Of a stretch of DNA of 6,880 bases, positions 1-6,605 are shown in pieces. The position numbers were made by a program, and so were the translations under genes. Below the pieces are notes generated by a model. That model did no database searches and had not been told where the DNA came from. It saw nothing but the letters and a program-made list of their open reading frames with translations. The stretch's first letter is position 1. Each line of letters starts with the position of its first letter. This stretch comes from Holophagaceae bacterium (GTDB taxonomy: Bacteria; Acidobacteriota; Holophagae; Holophagales; Holophagaceae), in NCBI GenBank assembly GCA_025355915.1, contig JANXYT010000172.1, positions 1 to 6,880 of the forward strand, read 5' to 3'.

Positions 1-327
1 GATCTCATGGGATTGGCCACGCTGCTGCTCTGGCGCGGCCGGCTGGACGGAAACCGGCCCATGCTCTGGGTGCTGATGCTGGTCGTCCCATTTCCGTACA
101 TCGCCACCACCGCGGGATGGGCGGTGGCGGAATTCGGGCGCCAGCCCTGGCTCATCTACGGCCTGTTCCGCACCGTGCAGGGAGGTTCCCCCACCGTGCA
201 TGCGGGCCACACGGCCTTCACCACCCTCGGTTTTGCCGGGATCTTCGTGGTGCTGAGCGTCCTGTGGCTCTTCCTGATCGGCCGGGAAATCGCCCACGGC
301 CCCGTCTCCCACGCAAAGATAGCTTAG
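1..327 (+). CDS. cydA: Cytochrome bd ubiquinol oxidase subunit I, C-terminal part (5' truncated by window edge)
   Basis: This is the last ~108 codons of a membrane protein, read in frame from base 1 (Asp-Leu-Met-Gly) to the TAG at 325-327. The visible stretch GWAVAEFGRQPW is the conserved C-terminal signature of CydA. It is followed by a short segment ending in hydrophobic helix residues (about LGFAGIFVVLSVLWLFLIGRE), the final membrane span. CydA carries the haem b558/b595/d ligands and the quinol-oxidising Q loop. Those parts lie upstream of the window, so the Q-loop class cannot be judged. The subunit works in the cytoplasmic membrane with CydB to reduce O2 to water using quinol. The cydB start lies 9 bases after the stop, which supports a cydAB operon. 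Family assignment is firm because of the motif plus the adjacent cydB. Confidence 0.95.
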   Translation, partial: DLMGLATLLLWRGRLDGNRPMLWVLMLVVPFPYIATTAGWAVAEFGRQPWLIYGLFRTVQGGSPTVHAGHTAFTTLGFAGIFVVLSVLWLFLIGREIAHGPVSHAKIA

Positions 328-331
328 GAGG
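326..331 (+). promoter_or_regulatory. Shine-Dalgarno sequence of cydB overlapping the cydA stop codon
   Basis: AGGAGG is a perfect anti-16S match and ends 5 bases before the ATG at 337. Its first two bases are the last two of the cydA TAG stop. Ribosomes finishing cydA therefore release on top of the cydB binding site, which fits coupled, near-equimolar expression of the two subunits. It also fixes the cydB start. Confidence 0.85.
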
Positions 332-336
332 CTCCC

Positions 337-1383
337 ATGCATGAGCTTTGGTTCTGGCTGGTCGCCGTTATGGTCGCGATCTACGTGGTCATGGACGGCT
401 TTGATTTCGGCGCGGGGATCCTGCATCTCGTGGTCGCGAAGACGAACGAGGAGCGTCGGGAAGTGCTGGGTGCCATCGGCCCGTTCTGGGATGGCAACGA
501 GGTGTGGCTGCTGGCGGGGGGCGGATCGCTGTTCCTGGCCTTCCCCAAGGTACTGGCGGCGGGTTTCTCCGGGTTCTACCTGGCCCTGTGGCTGGTGGTC
601 TGGTGCCTGATGCTGCGCGGCATCTCCATCGAGTTCCGCTCCCACGTGCAGGATGGCCTCTGGCGCCACTTCTGGGACGGCACCTTCGCCATCTCCAGCG
701 TCCTGCTGCCGGTGCTCCTCGGCGCGGCGCTGGGCAACGTGCTGCGCGGTGTGCCGCTCGATGGGAGCGGCTACTTCGAGATGGCCCTCTGGACCAACTT
801 CCGCTCCGGCGCGCAGCCCGGGATCCTGGATTGGTACACCGTGCTCATCGGGGTGTTCGCCCTGGCGACGGTCACCGCCCATGGCGCCCTGTTCCTGGCC
901 TGGAAGACGGGCTCGGCCGTGCATGAACGGGCCAAGGGGCTGGCCACGAGGCTTTGGCTCCTGGTGCTGGTGCTCTGGATCCTGGCCAGTTTCGCCACGT
1001 TCCTGGTGAACCCGGGCATCCTCCAGCGTCTGCGCCAGGCTCCCCTGGGCTGGCTGGCCGTGATCATCTTCCTTGCGGGACTGGGGCTGGTGTTCACGGG
1101 GCTCCAGCGGGAGCGCTTCCTGCTGGCGTTCCTGGGCTCGGGGGCCTTCATCCTCGGTCTGCTGGCCGCCAGTGCCGCCTGTGTCTACCCCGTGATGCTG
1201 AAGTCCACCCTGGGACCGCAGTTTGATTTGACGGCGGTCAACGCCAGCGTGGGTGGCCACGGTCTCCGCACGGGCCTGGTGTGGTGGCTGATCGGCTTCC
1301 CCATCGCCATCGGTTATGTTGCTTTCCTCTTCCGCTTCCACCGGGGGAAGGTGAAGGCGGCGACCGAGGGAGAGGGATACTGA
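337..1383 (+). CDS. cydB: Cytochrome bd ubiquinol oxidase subunit II
   Basis: This is a 348-residue, very hydrophobic protein with about eight or nine membrane spans, the partner subunit of CydA in the oxygen-reducing cytochrome bd complex. Family hallmarks visible in order: VMDGFDFGAG in the first helix (about 18-27), GPFWDGNEVWL (about 48-58), RGISIEFR (about 94-101), WTNF (about 152-155), and a YPVML motif in a late helix (about 284-288). Length is slightly shorter than E. coli CydB (379) but normal for the family. The start is set by a perfect AGGAGG five bases upstream. It follows cydA by 9 bases and ends in a candidate terminator, so it is the last gene of its operon. No small CydX-like open frame follows it. 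Bd oxidases have high oxygen affinity and typically serve microaerobic respiration or oxygen scavenging. The family is certain; the physiological role is inferred. Confidence 0.97.
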   Translation: MHELWFWLVAVMVAIYVVMDGFDFGAGILHLVVAKTNEERREVLGAIGPFWDGNEVWLLAGGGSLFLAFPKVLAAGFSGFYLALWLVVWCLMLRGISIEFRSHVQDGLWRHFWDGTFAISSVLLPVLLGAALGNVLRGVPLDGSGYFEMALWTNFRSGAQPGILDWYTVLIGVFALATVTAHGALFLAWKTGSAVHERAKGLATRLWLLVLVLWILASFATFLVNPGILQRLRQAPLGWLAVIIFLAGLGLVFTGLQRERFLLAFLGSGAFILGLLAASAACVYPVMLKSTLGPQFDLTAVNASVGGHGLRTGLVWWLIGFPIAIGYVAFLFRFHRGKVKAATEGEGY

Positions 1384-1406
1384 CGAACATTTCGCATGGC
1401 TCGGAC

Positions 1407-1434
1407 AACGGGTGCCAGTTGGCGCCTGTTTTCT
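1407..1434 (+). terminator. Candidate rho-independent terminator after cydB
   Basis: A ten-pair stem (1407-1416 with 1421-1430, including two G-U wobbles) closes a four-base AGTT loop. Its 3' arm runs into TTTT at 1429-1432, then CT. It sits 24 bases after the cydB stop, in the 66-base gap between the convergent cydB and cmk. On the other strand the stem is not followed by a T-run, so it probably acts mainly on the cyd transcript. The T-run is short, hence moderate confidence. Confidence 0.6.
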
Positions 1435-1449
1435 GAGGTAGGAAGGGCG

Positions 1450-2115
1450 TCAGGAATGGGCCTGATGCCTCGCCACGATCCCATCCACCACCTGATCGAG
1501 GCTCATGTCGCTGGAATCCAGCGTCACGGCGTCTTTGGCGGGGCGTAGAGGGGCGACAGCGCGGGTGCTGTCGGCCTCGTCGCGGCGCTGAAGATCGGCG
1601 AGCACGTCCTCGAAGACGGGTGACTGCCCCATGGTCATGAGTTCCAGGAAGCGGCGGCGGGCCCGGGCCTCGGGGCTGGCGGTGAGGAAGGTCTTGCAGC
1701 AGGCCTGGGTGAACACCACGGTGCCGATGTCGCGGCCGTCCACCACCCAGCGCCCGCTGGCTCCGATGCGGCGCTGCCTGTCCACCAGCACCTCCCGCAC
1801 CCGGGCATCCGCGCTCACGGGCGTCACCTGGCGGGTGACCTCCTGGCTGCGGATAGCTTCGCTGATGTCCTCCCCCGCCAGGAACATCCGCCCATCTTTC
1901 TGAGCCAGGTCGAGGGTGGACAGCAATCGTTCAAGGGCCGGGCGGTCTTCCAGGGTGATGCCGGCCCGGCGAATGGCCAGCGCGGCCGCACGGTACATGG
2001 CGCCCGTATCGAGGTACTGCCAGCCCAGACGCGCGGCGACCCGCCGGGCCGTGGTGGACTTCCCCACGCCCGACGGGCCATCAATCGCGATCAGAGGAAG
2101 GGTGGAGGCGGTCAT
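1450..2115 (-). CDS. cmk: Cytidylate kinase, (d)CMP kinase
   Basis: This cytoplasmic enzyme phosphorylates CMP and dCMP with ATP in pyrimidine nucleotide recycling. With the ATG at 2115 it has 221 residues, close to E. coli Cmk (227). The beginning MTASTLPLIAIDGPSGVGKST lines up well with the E. coli N-terminus as I remember it. Visible signatures: P-loop GPSGVGKST (about 13-21), DTGAMYR (36-42), the CMP-binding GEDISEAIRSQEV (81-93), VDGRDIGTVVF (125-135), and the lid-region QRRDEADSTRAVAPL (176-190). The same frame opens further upstream at a GTG (2154) and an ATG (2151) that overlap the stop of the upstream cytochrome gene and would add 12 or 13 non-conserved residues (MEWVGTAHQNGE). I prefer 2115 on homology, although its upstream GGTGA is a weak ribosome site. 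cmk is co-transcribed behind the cytochrome. A CC pair at 139-140, near the conserved KTFLTAS strand, is slightly unusual but not disabling. Confidence 0.95.
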   Translation of the reverse strand: MTASTLPLIAIDGPSGVGKSTTARRVAARLGWQYLDTGAMYRAAALAIRRAGITLEDRPALERLLSTLDLAQKDGRMFLAGEDISEAIRSQEVTRQVTPVSADARVREVLVDRQRRIGASGRWVVDGRDIGTVVFTQACCKTFLTASPEARARRRFLELMTMGQSPVFEDVLADLQRRDEADSTRAVAPLRPAKDAVTLDSSDMSLDQVVDGIVARHQAHS

Positions 2116-2150
2116 TTCACCATTCTGGTGCGCCGTGCCGACCCATTCCA

Positions 2151-3602
2151 TCACTTCATGCCGAAGTCCTTGAGGATCTTCGGATCCTTCTCGTCCTGGG
2201 CCAGGATCGTGTGGCAGGTGTCGCAGTCGCCTTTGATGGTGCGGCCGTCCGCGGACGTGTGGCTGCCGTCATGGCAACGGAAGCAGCCCACGGCTTCTTC
2301 GTGGCCGATGTTGTTCGGGTGGGTGCCCCAGGTGAGCTTCATCTCGGGGAACACGTTGCGCAGGTAGATGGCTTTCACCACCTCGCCGGCGGTGTCCACC
2401 TGCGCCCGCTTCTGCTTGTAGATCTCGGGGTAGGTCGTGCGGTAGTACTCCGCGAGGGCCACAGGGATCTTGGCGGCCGCGACCTTTTGATCGGCATATT
2501 CGACTTTCAGCAGTTCCAGGGCCTTTTTCTTGAGGAAGGGGAGGTCGGTGCTCATGCGCTTTTCGGCGAGAGCCTTATCCAACGCCCGATCCGGCAACTG
2601 GAAGGCATGGGTGGGCCGGTTGTGGCAGTCGATGCAATCCATCTTGCGCGTGGTGGCCTTGTCGAGTTTCTCTTTGGGGAGGCTCTTGAATTCCTCGGTC
2701 ACGTATTCGATCAGCTTGCCGCTCTCTTCGCGGTAGATGACCTTGGGGATCTCCTGGCGGCGGGCATCGGTGGTCACGTAGCTGATGCGCTCCATGGCGT
2801 CCAGGTGACGGCCATGGATCCCCGTGGTGCCGTTGGGGGTATGGCCTCCGATCTTCAGCAAGAGGATGCTGGTGGAGGGGGTGTTTGCTTCATCCTCGGC
2901 GAACTTGGTGCGGACGATCAGCTTGTCGTTGGTGAACTTCTGCGGCCAGTGGCACTGCTCGCAGGTTTCGCGGGCCGGGCGCAGATGCTCGACGGGGCTG
3001 GGGATGGGCCGGGAATAGGTACCGAAGGCCACCGCAAAGAGCTGCCGGGTGCCTGAAATCTTGGCCCGGACGAGGGCAGGGGCTCCATGTCCAATGTGAC
3101 ACTGGGCGCAGCCCACGCGGGAGTGCGGCGAATCGAGGAAGGCGGTGTATTCAGGGCTCATCACGGTGTGGCAGGTGAGGCCGCAGAACTGGTTGGAGTC
3201 CATGTATTCGACGCCCTTGAGACCCGCCGTTCCCATGATGGAGATGTTGATGAAGGTGGCGATGCCGACCACGCTCAGCAGGCGGCGGACCGCAGGCTGC
3301 TTGAAATCCACGGCATGCAAAGCCTCGGGAGCTTTACCGGCCAGCCGGCGCTGACGGCGCAGACGGAGGATGCCGAGGGGAATCAACGCCAGGCCAACCA
3401 GGAAGAGGGCGGGCAGGATGAGGAAGAGCAGGATGCCCACGTAGGGATGAACCGCCCTGGGACTGGTGAGTTCCATGAACCAGAACCAGACGAGCACGAA
3501 GGCCGAGCTGGTGGTCAGGGCCGCGCCGGCCAGGGTCATCCAGTTGTTGCCCAGCTGGAAAGCCAGCCGGGTCAGGTCTCTGACGCGTTCTCCCAAACTC
3601 AT
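2151..3602 (-). CDS. Membrane-anchored NapC/NirT-family multihaem c-type cytochrome (ImcH-like quinol dehydrogenase candidate)
   Basis: This 483-residue protein has three predicted membrane spans (about 22-44, 55-79 and 109-128). Positive loops (80-106 is rich in Arg/Lys) predict the N-terminus inside and the long C-terminal haem domain in the periplasm. Covalent haem sites: CGLTCH (140-145, a CX3CH variant), CAQCH (165-169), CEQCH (214-218), CIDCH (323-327), CFRCH (440-444) and CDTCH (460-464), so up to six c-type haems. The stretches CHTVMSPEYTAF...SPHSRVGCAQCH and ETCEQCHWPQKF are typical of the NapC/NrfH quinol-oxidising family. That family usually has one anchor helix and four haems, so this is a larger version. 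The three-helix layout recalls Geobacter ImcH, an inner-membrane cytochrome used for high-potential extracellular acceptors; that link is from memory. I infer that it takes electrons from quinol and passes them to periplasmic carriers. The partner reductase is not in the window. A strong Shine-Dalgarno sequence (3610-3614) supports the ATG at 3602. cmk follows in the same transcript. Confidence 0.88.
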   Translation of the reverse strand: MSLGERVRDLTRLAFQLGNNWMTLAGAALTTSSAFVLVWFWFMELTSPRAVHPYVGILLFLILPALFLVGLALIPLGILRLRRQRRLAGKAPEALHAVDFKQPAVRRLLSVVGIATFINISIMGTAGLKGVEYMDSNQFCGLTCHTVMSPEYTAFLDSPHSRVGCAQCHIGHGAPALVRAKISGTRQLFAVAFGTYSRPIPSPVEHLRPARETCEQCHWPQKFTNDKLIVRTKFAEDEANTPSTSILLLKIGGHTPNGTTGIHGRHLDAMERISYVTTDARRQEIPKVIYREESGKLIEYVTEEFKSLPKEKLDKATTRKMDCIDCHNRPTHAFQLPDRALDKALAEKRMSTDLPFLKKKALELLKVEYADQKVAAAKIPVALAEYYRTTYPEIYKQKRAQVDTAGEVVKAIYLRNVFPEMKLTWGTHPNNIGHEEAVGCFRCHDGSHTSADGRTIKGDCDTCHTILAQDEKDPKILKDFGMK

Positions 3603-3608
3603 ATCCCT

Positions 3609-3614
3609 ACCTCC
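3609..3614 (-). promoter_or_regulatory. Shine-Dalgarno sequence of the multihaem cytochrome gene
   Basis: On the - strand GGAGGT lies about seven bases before the ATG at 3602, a strong match at good spacing. It settles the start codon and suggests efficient translation, in contrast with the weak sites of the neighbouring - strand genes. Confidence 0.8.
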
Positions 3615-3704
3615 AAAACCTAAGGGGCAACCAAAAGAAGAAACCCAAGTGTGAAATCCCTTTGATTACCCTAAATTCCCCCACCTGCCTCTGCAAGGCC
3701 GAAA

Positions 3705-3718
3705 CGGAATGCTTTCCG
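3705..3718. repeat. Small inverted repeat in the gap upstream of the cytochrome gene
   Basis: CGGAA-TGCT-TTCCG is a five-pair perfect inverted repeat with a four-base loop, lying in the non-coding 3603-3788 gap. It has no T-run on either side, so it is not a convincing recQ terminator. It could be part of a leader structure of the cytochrome mRNA, or chance. Confidence 0.3.
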
Positions 3719-3728
3719 GCTCAACTCC

Positions 3729-3740
3729 ATTGATATCAAT
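3729..3740. promoter_or_regulatory. Perfect 12-bp palindrome, possible operator upstream of the cytochrome gene
   Basis: ATTGATATCAAT is a perfect palindrome about 127 bases upstream of the cytochrome start and 49 bases past the recQ stop. It contains the FNR/CRP-family half-sites TTGAT and ATCAA, but they abut with no spacer, whereas FNR sites have four bases between them. It therefore does not match a standard FNR box. Its AT-rich, symmetric form in an otherwise GC-rich region makes a regulator site or a promoter element plausible. No clear -35/-10 pair can be assigned around it. The rest of the 186-bp gap shows no gene. Confidence 0.35.
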
Positions 3741-3788
3741 CAGGGACGTTCCAGGTTGTGACAGATGTCCCGGTCCTGAAAACGGATC

Positions 3789-5474
3789 TCAGCGCCCCCG
3801 CTGGCCCAGCAGGTGGAGGAAGGCTTCTCCGTACTGCTGAAGCTTCTTCGGACCCACTCCGCTGAGGGCCAGAAATTCGGCCTCGGTGGCAGGTTGGAAC
3901 CGGGCCATCTGCTGGAGGGTGGCATCGCTGAATATGACGTAGGCAGGCACGCTCTTCTCGTCGGCCAGGCGCTTTCGCAGCGCCTTCAGTTCGCGGTAGA
4001 GGAGCTCCTCGCCCTCCGCCGGCCCTTCCACCAGGGAAGGCCTGGACCCCCGAGGCGAGCCGCGCTTGGCCTTCCCGGGCGAGGGCGCGGCCTTGAGCAG
4101 ATCAGATCCGGTGCACACGTCGCAGGAGGTCCCACAGGTCTCCATGCGTTCACCGAAATGGGCCAGCAGAGCCTGGTGGCGGCAGCGCGGGGATTCCGCA
4201 AGCCGGAAGAAGTCGCGGGTCTGCCGCTGCTGGGCCTGGGCCAGCGACGCGTCCAGGCCATCCGTGAACCGATCGTAACTGAGCACATCGCCCCAGCCGT
4301 AGAACATCACGCAGTCGGCATCCGCGCCGTCCCGGCCGGCGCGGCCGATCTCCTGGTACCAACCCTCCACGCTCTTGGGCATGTCGCGGTGGATGACGTA
4401 GCGGATGTTGCTCTTGTCGATGCCCATGCCGAAGGCGACGGTGGCTACGATGACGTCCACATCGTCGCGCTGGAAGGCCTCCTGGGCGGCGGAACGGGCG
4501 GCGGTGTCCATGCCGGCGTGGTAGGCCGCGGCGCGCAGCCCTTCCCCCGTGAGGAAGGCCGCCGTGGCCTCCACGGCCTTCCGGGACAGGCAGTAGATGA
4601 TGCCGCTTTCGCCGCGCCGGGCCAGGACGAGGCGCAGCAGGGCTTCGCGCACCGGCGGCTGACCCTCGGCCCCCTTCCGGTAGGCGCTGATGCGCAGGTT
4701 GGGCCGGAAAAAGGACCCCTGCACCTCCAGGGGATTCCGCATCTCCAACTGGTCCGCGATGTCGCGGCGCACTTCGGGCGTGGCGGTGGCGGTGAGGGCG
4801 AGTACCGGCACGCTGGGGAACCGCCGCTTGAGGCCCGCCAGGGTGCGGTAGGCGGGGCGGAAATCATGGCCCCAGTGGCTGATGCAGTGGGCCTCGTCCA
4901 CGGCGATCAGGCGCAGGTCCACGTCGCGCAGCAGGTCGGCCAGGTAGAGTTCAAGGCCTTCAGGTGCAGCGTAGACCAGCTCCACTTCACCATTCATGAG
5001 GGCGCGGATGCGGTCGCGGCGGGCCTCGGCGTTCAGGCTGGAGTTGAGGTAGGTGGCCCGGAGCCCAGCCTCCGTGAGGGCATCCACCTGGTCCTTCATG
5101 AGGGCGATGAGGGGCGACACCACCAGGGTCACACCGCCCATCAGCCGCGCAGGCAGCTGGTAGGTGAGCGATTTCCCCGCGCCCGTCGGCATGATGCCCA
5201 CCACATCGCGGCCCGCCAGCACGGCCTCGATGATGGCCCGCTGGCCCGGACGGAAGGCGCTGTAGCCGAAGGTCGCCTTGAGGGCCGATTCCAGCTTTGG
5301 AACGCTCTCCAACTCCGCAGCGAGCGTCTTGAGCTCTGCGATGGAGGCGCAATCGAAGGCTCCGGGCCCTGTCTTGTATCGGGCGCGCAGGCGTTCCAGA
5401 CCTTCGCGGCAGGCCGCCGTCGCGCCCTGCGCGAGCAGGGCGCGTAGCCGCTCAATCTCGTCTGGGACCGGCAT
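3789..5474 (-). CDS. recQ: ATP-dependent DNA helicase RecQ lacking the winged-helix domain
   Basis: This 3'-5' superfamily 2 DNA helicase acts in recombination and replication-fork repair; it has 561 residues from the ATG at 5474. A non-conserved, charged N-terminal extension of about 60 residues comes first. The helicase core follows: [10 protein letters not shown] (about 69-78), Walker A PTGAGKS (96-102), [15 protein letters not shown] with the aromatic-rich loop (193-207), LTATATP (227-233), [11 protein letters not shown] (344-354) and [10 protein letters not shown] (374-383). Four cysteines (431, 447, 451, 454) form a zinc-site-like cluster. A linker of about 33 residues rich in Gly, Pro, Ser, Lys and Arg leads straight to a C-terminal HRDC domain (about 489-557). 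The roughly 100-residue winged helix of E. coli RecQ is therefore absent. The frame also opens at a TTG (5477) immediately before the ATG and right after the hisC stop; I chose the ATG. No good Shine-Dalgarno sequence is seen, so translation is probably coupled to hisC. Confidence 0.95.
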   Translation of the reverse strand: MPVPDEIERLRALLAQGATAACREGLERLRARYKTGPGAFDCASIAELKTLAAELESVPKLESALKATFGYSAFRPGQRAIIEAVLAGRDVVGIMPTGAGKSLTYQLPARLMGGVTLVVSPLIALMKDQVDALTEAGLRATYLNSSLNAEARRDRIRALMNGEVELVYAAPEGLELYLADLLRDVDLRLIAVDEAHCISHWGHDFRPAYRTLAGLKRRFPSVPVLALTATATPEVRRDIADQLEMRNPLEVQGSFFRPNLRISAYRKGAEGQPPVREALLRLVLARRGESGIIYCLSRKAVEATAAFLTGEGLRAAAYHAGMDTAARSAAQEAFQRDDVDVIVATVAFGMGIDKSNIRYVIHRDMPKSVEGWYQEIGRAGRDGADADCVMFYGWGDVLSYDRFTDGLDASLAQAQQRQTRDFFRLAESPRCRHQALLAHFGERMETCGTSCDVCTGSDLLKAAPSPGKAKRGSPRGSRPSLVEGPAEGEELLYRELKALRKRLADEKSVPAYVIFSDATLQQMARFQPATEAEFLALSGVGPKKLQQYGEAFLHLLGQRGR

Positions 5475-5477
5475 CAA

Positions 5478-6605
5478 TCAGCAGCCGCCGTCAAGCAGGG
5501 GGCCGGCGGCGCTCCAGAAGGCTTGCATTTCATCGGGCTTTCCGAAGGTCACGCGGATGTGGTTGGGCAGGCCGTAGCCCTGCATGGGGCGCACGATGAC
5601 GCCGCGCTGGAGTAGCTCCTTGAACAGCTCTGCGGCGAGGAAGGCGCTTTCCAATAGCACGAAGTTGCCGCTCGTGCCCGAGAGCTGGCAGCGGTGCTGG
5701 GCGGCCTCGATGACGAAGGCGGCGCGGGCTTCGAGGTTCTTCTGACGCGAGAAGGCTTCGAAGGCCAGATCCTGCACGGCGACTTCCGCTGCGGCCTGGG
5801 CCAGGTGGTTGGTGTTGAAGGGGCTGCGGACGCGCTCGAGGAAGCCCATGAGCTCCTTAGAACCAAGCCCATATCCAATGCGCATGGCGGCCAAAGCGTG
5901 GATCTTGGAGAAGGTGTGGAGCACCAGCAGGTTCGGGCGCTCGTCCAGATAGGCGGCGGCGTCCGGGTAACCAGCGGGATCCTCGTACTCGGCGTAAGCC
6001 TGGTCCACCACCAGCACGATGTCACCGCGCAGTTCACCCACCAGCCGCTCGAGGGCGGCGCGCTCCAGGCGGATGCCCGTGGGATTGTTGGGATGCCCGA
6101 GGTAGACGAGGCGGGTATCCGGGACCACCGAACGCAGGAGGTCGTCGACATCGAGTTCCGTGGCCGAAGCCCCGGATTCGATGACGCGGCCACCGGCAGT
6201 CTGGGTGGCGATGCCGTAGATGGCGAAGCTGTGCTTGGGGATGACGGCGCTGCCGCCATCCAGGAAGGCGGCCTTGGCCACCATCTCCAGGATCTCGCTG
6301 CTGCCATTGCCCAGGACCACGCGATCCACCGTCAGGCCCTTCCGATCCGCGATGCGCTTGCGGAGGTAGTAGCCGTCGCTGACCGGGTAGAGGCCCAGCC
6401 CCTCGAACTCTGAACCCGAAATGACCGAGGCCACCCGGGCCTTCACGGCTTCCGTGGGACCCCACGGATTCTCGTTGGAAGCCAGCTTGACGATCCGGGT
6501 GAGCCCAAGCTCGCGCTGGACTTCCTGGATGGGCTTGCCGGGCACGTAGAGGGGGATGCGGGACAGGTGCTCGAAACCAGGGACGGTAGAGAGGCTCGCG
6601 CTCAT
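5478..6605 (-). CDS. hisC: Histidinol-phosphate aminotransferase (HisC family, PLP-dependent)
   Basis: This 375-residue fold-type I aminotransferase is of normal HisC length. It converts imidazole-acetol phosphate and glutamate to histidinol phosphate and 2-oxoglutarate in the cytoplasm. Visible signatures: VKLASNENPWGP (39-50), LGNGSSEILE (98-107), HPNNPTGI (171-178), the cofactor Asp/Tyr in VDQAYAEY (200-207), the PLP-binding lysine K234 in TFSKIHALAAMRIGYG (231-246), and the carboxylate-binding Arg in IRVTFG (350-355). The residues after the lysine (IHALAAM) differ a little from the usual AYGLAGL pattern. No other histidine genes are nearby. A paralogue working on aromatic amino acids (the HisC2 situation in some bacteria) is therefore possible, and the exact substrate is uncertain. 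Its ATG directly follows the clpP TAG with no gap, and the ribosome site is weak, suggesting translational coupling. It ends three bases before the recQ ATG. Confidence 0.92.
   Translation of the reverse strand: MSASLSTVPGFEHLSRIPLYVPGKPIQEVQRELGLTRIVKLASNENPWGPTEAVKARVASVISGSEFEGLGLYPVSDGYYLRKRIADRKGLTVDRVVLGNGSSEILEMVAKAAFLDGGSAVIPKHSFAIYGIATQTAGGRVIESGASATELDVDDLLRSVVPDTRLVYLGHPNNPTGIRLERAALERLVGELRGDIVLVVDQAYAEYEDPAGYPDAAAYLDERPNLLVLHTFSKIHALAAMRIGYGLGSKELMGFLERVRSPFNTNHLAQAAAEVAVQDLAFEAFSRQKNLEARAAFVIEAAQHRCQLSGTSGNFVLLESAFLAAELFKELLQRGVIVRPMQGYGLPNHIRVTFGKPDEMQAFWSAAGPLLDGGC

Noticed and set aside
1384..1449. Possible CydX-like small protein after cydB
   Set aside because: The only short frame, starting at the ATG at 1395, runs through the terminator hairpin and lacks the hydrophobic single-helix pattern of CydX.
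2211..3056. 281-codon + strand open frame antisense to the multihaem cytochrome
   Set aside because: The opposite strand carries several CXXCH motifs and a clear family match. The antisense product has no domain signature and no ribosome site.
3729..3740. FNR box
   Set aside because: The half-sites TTGAT and ATCAA are present but directly abutting. FNR requires a four-base spacer, so only an unspecified palindrome is reported.
3741..3778. Inverted repeat GGGAC ... GTCCC after recQ as a terminator
   Set aside because: The loop is 19 bases and no T-run follows on the - strand. The pairing is too weak and distant to call a rho-independent terminator.
3603..3788. Sigma-70 promoter pair for the cytochrome gene, e.g. 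- strand TTGCAG with TAGGGT 17 bases later
   Set aside because: Both hexamers match the consensus at only about half the positions. A promoter is expected in this gap, but no specific one can be supported by eye.
3813..5447. Very long + strand open frame (544 codons) antisense to recQ
   Set aside because: It is a shadow of recQ produced by high GC at third positions. Its translation is rich in Gly, Ala, Val, His and Arg, with no recognisable domain, and the opposite strand encodes an unambiguous RecQ.
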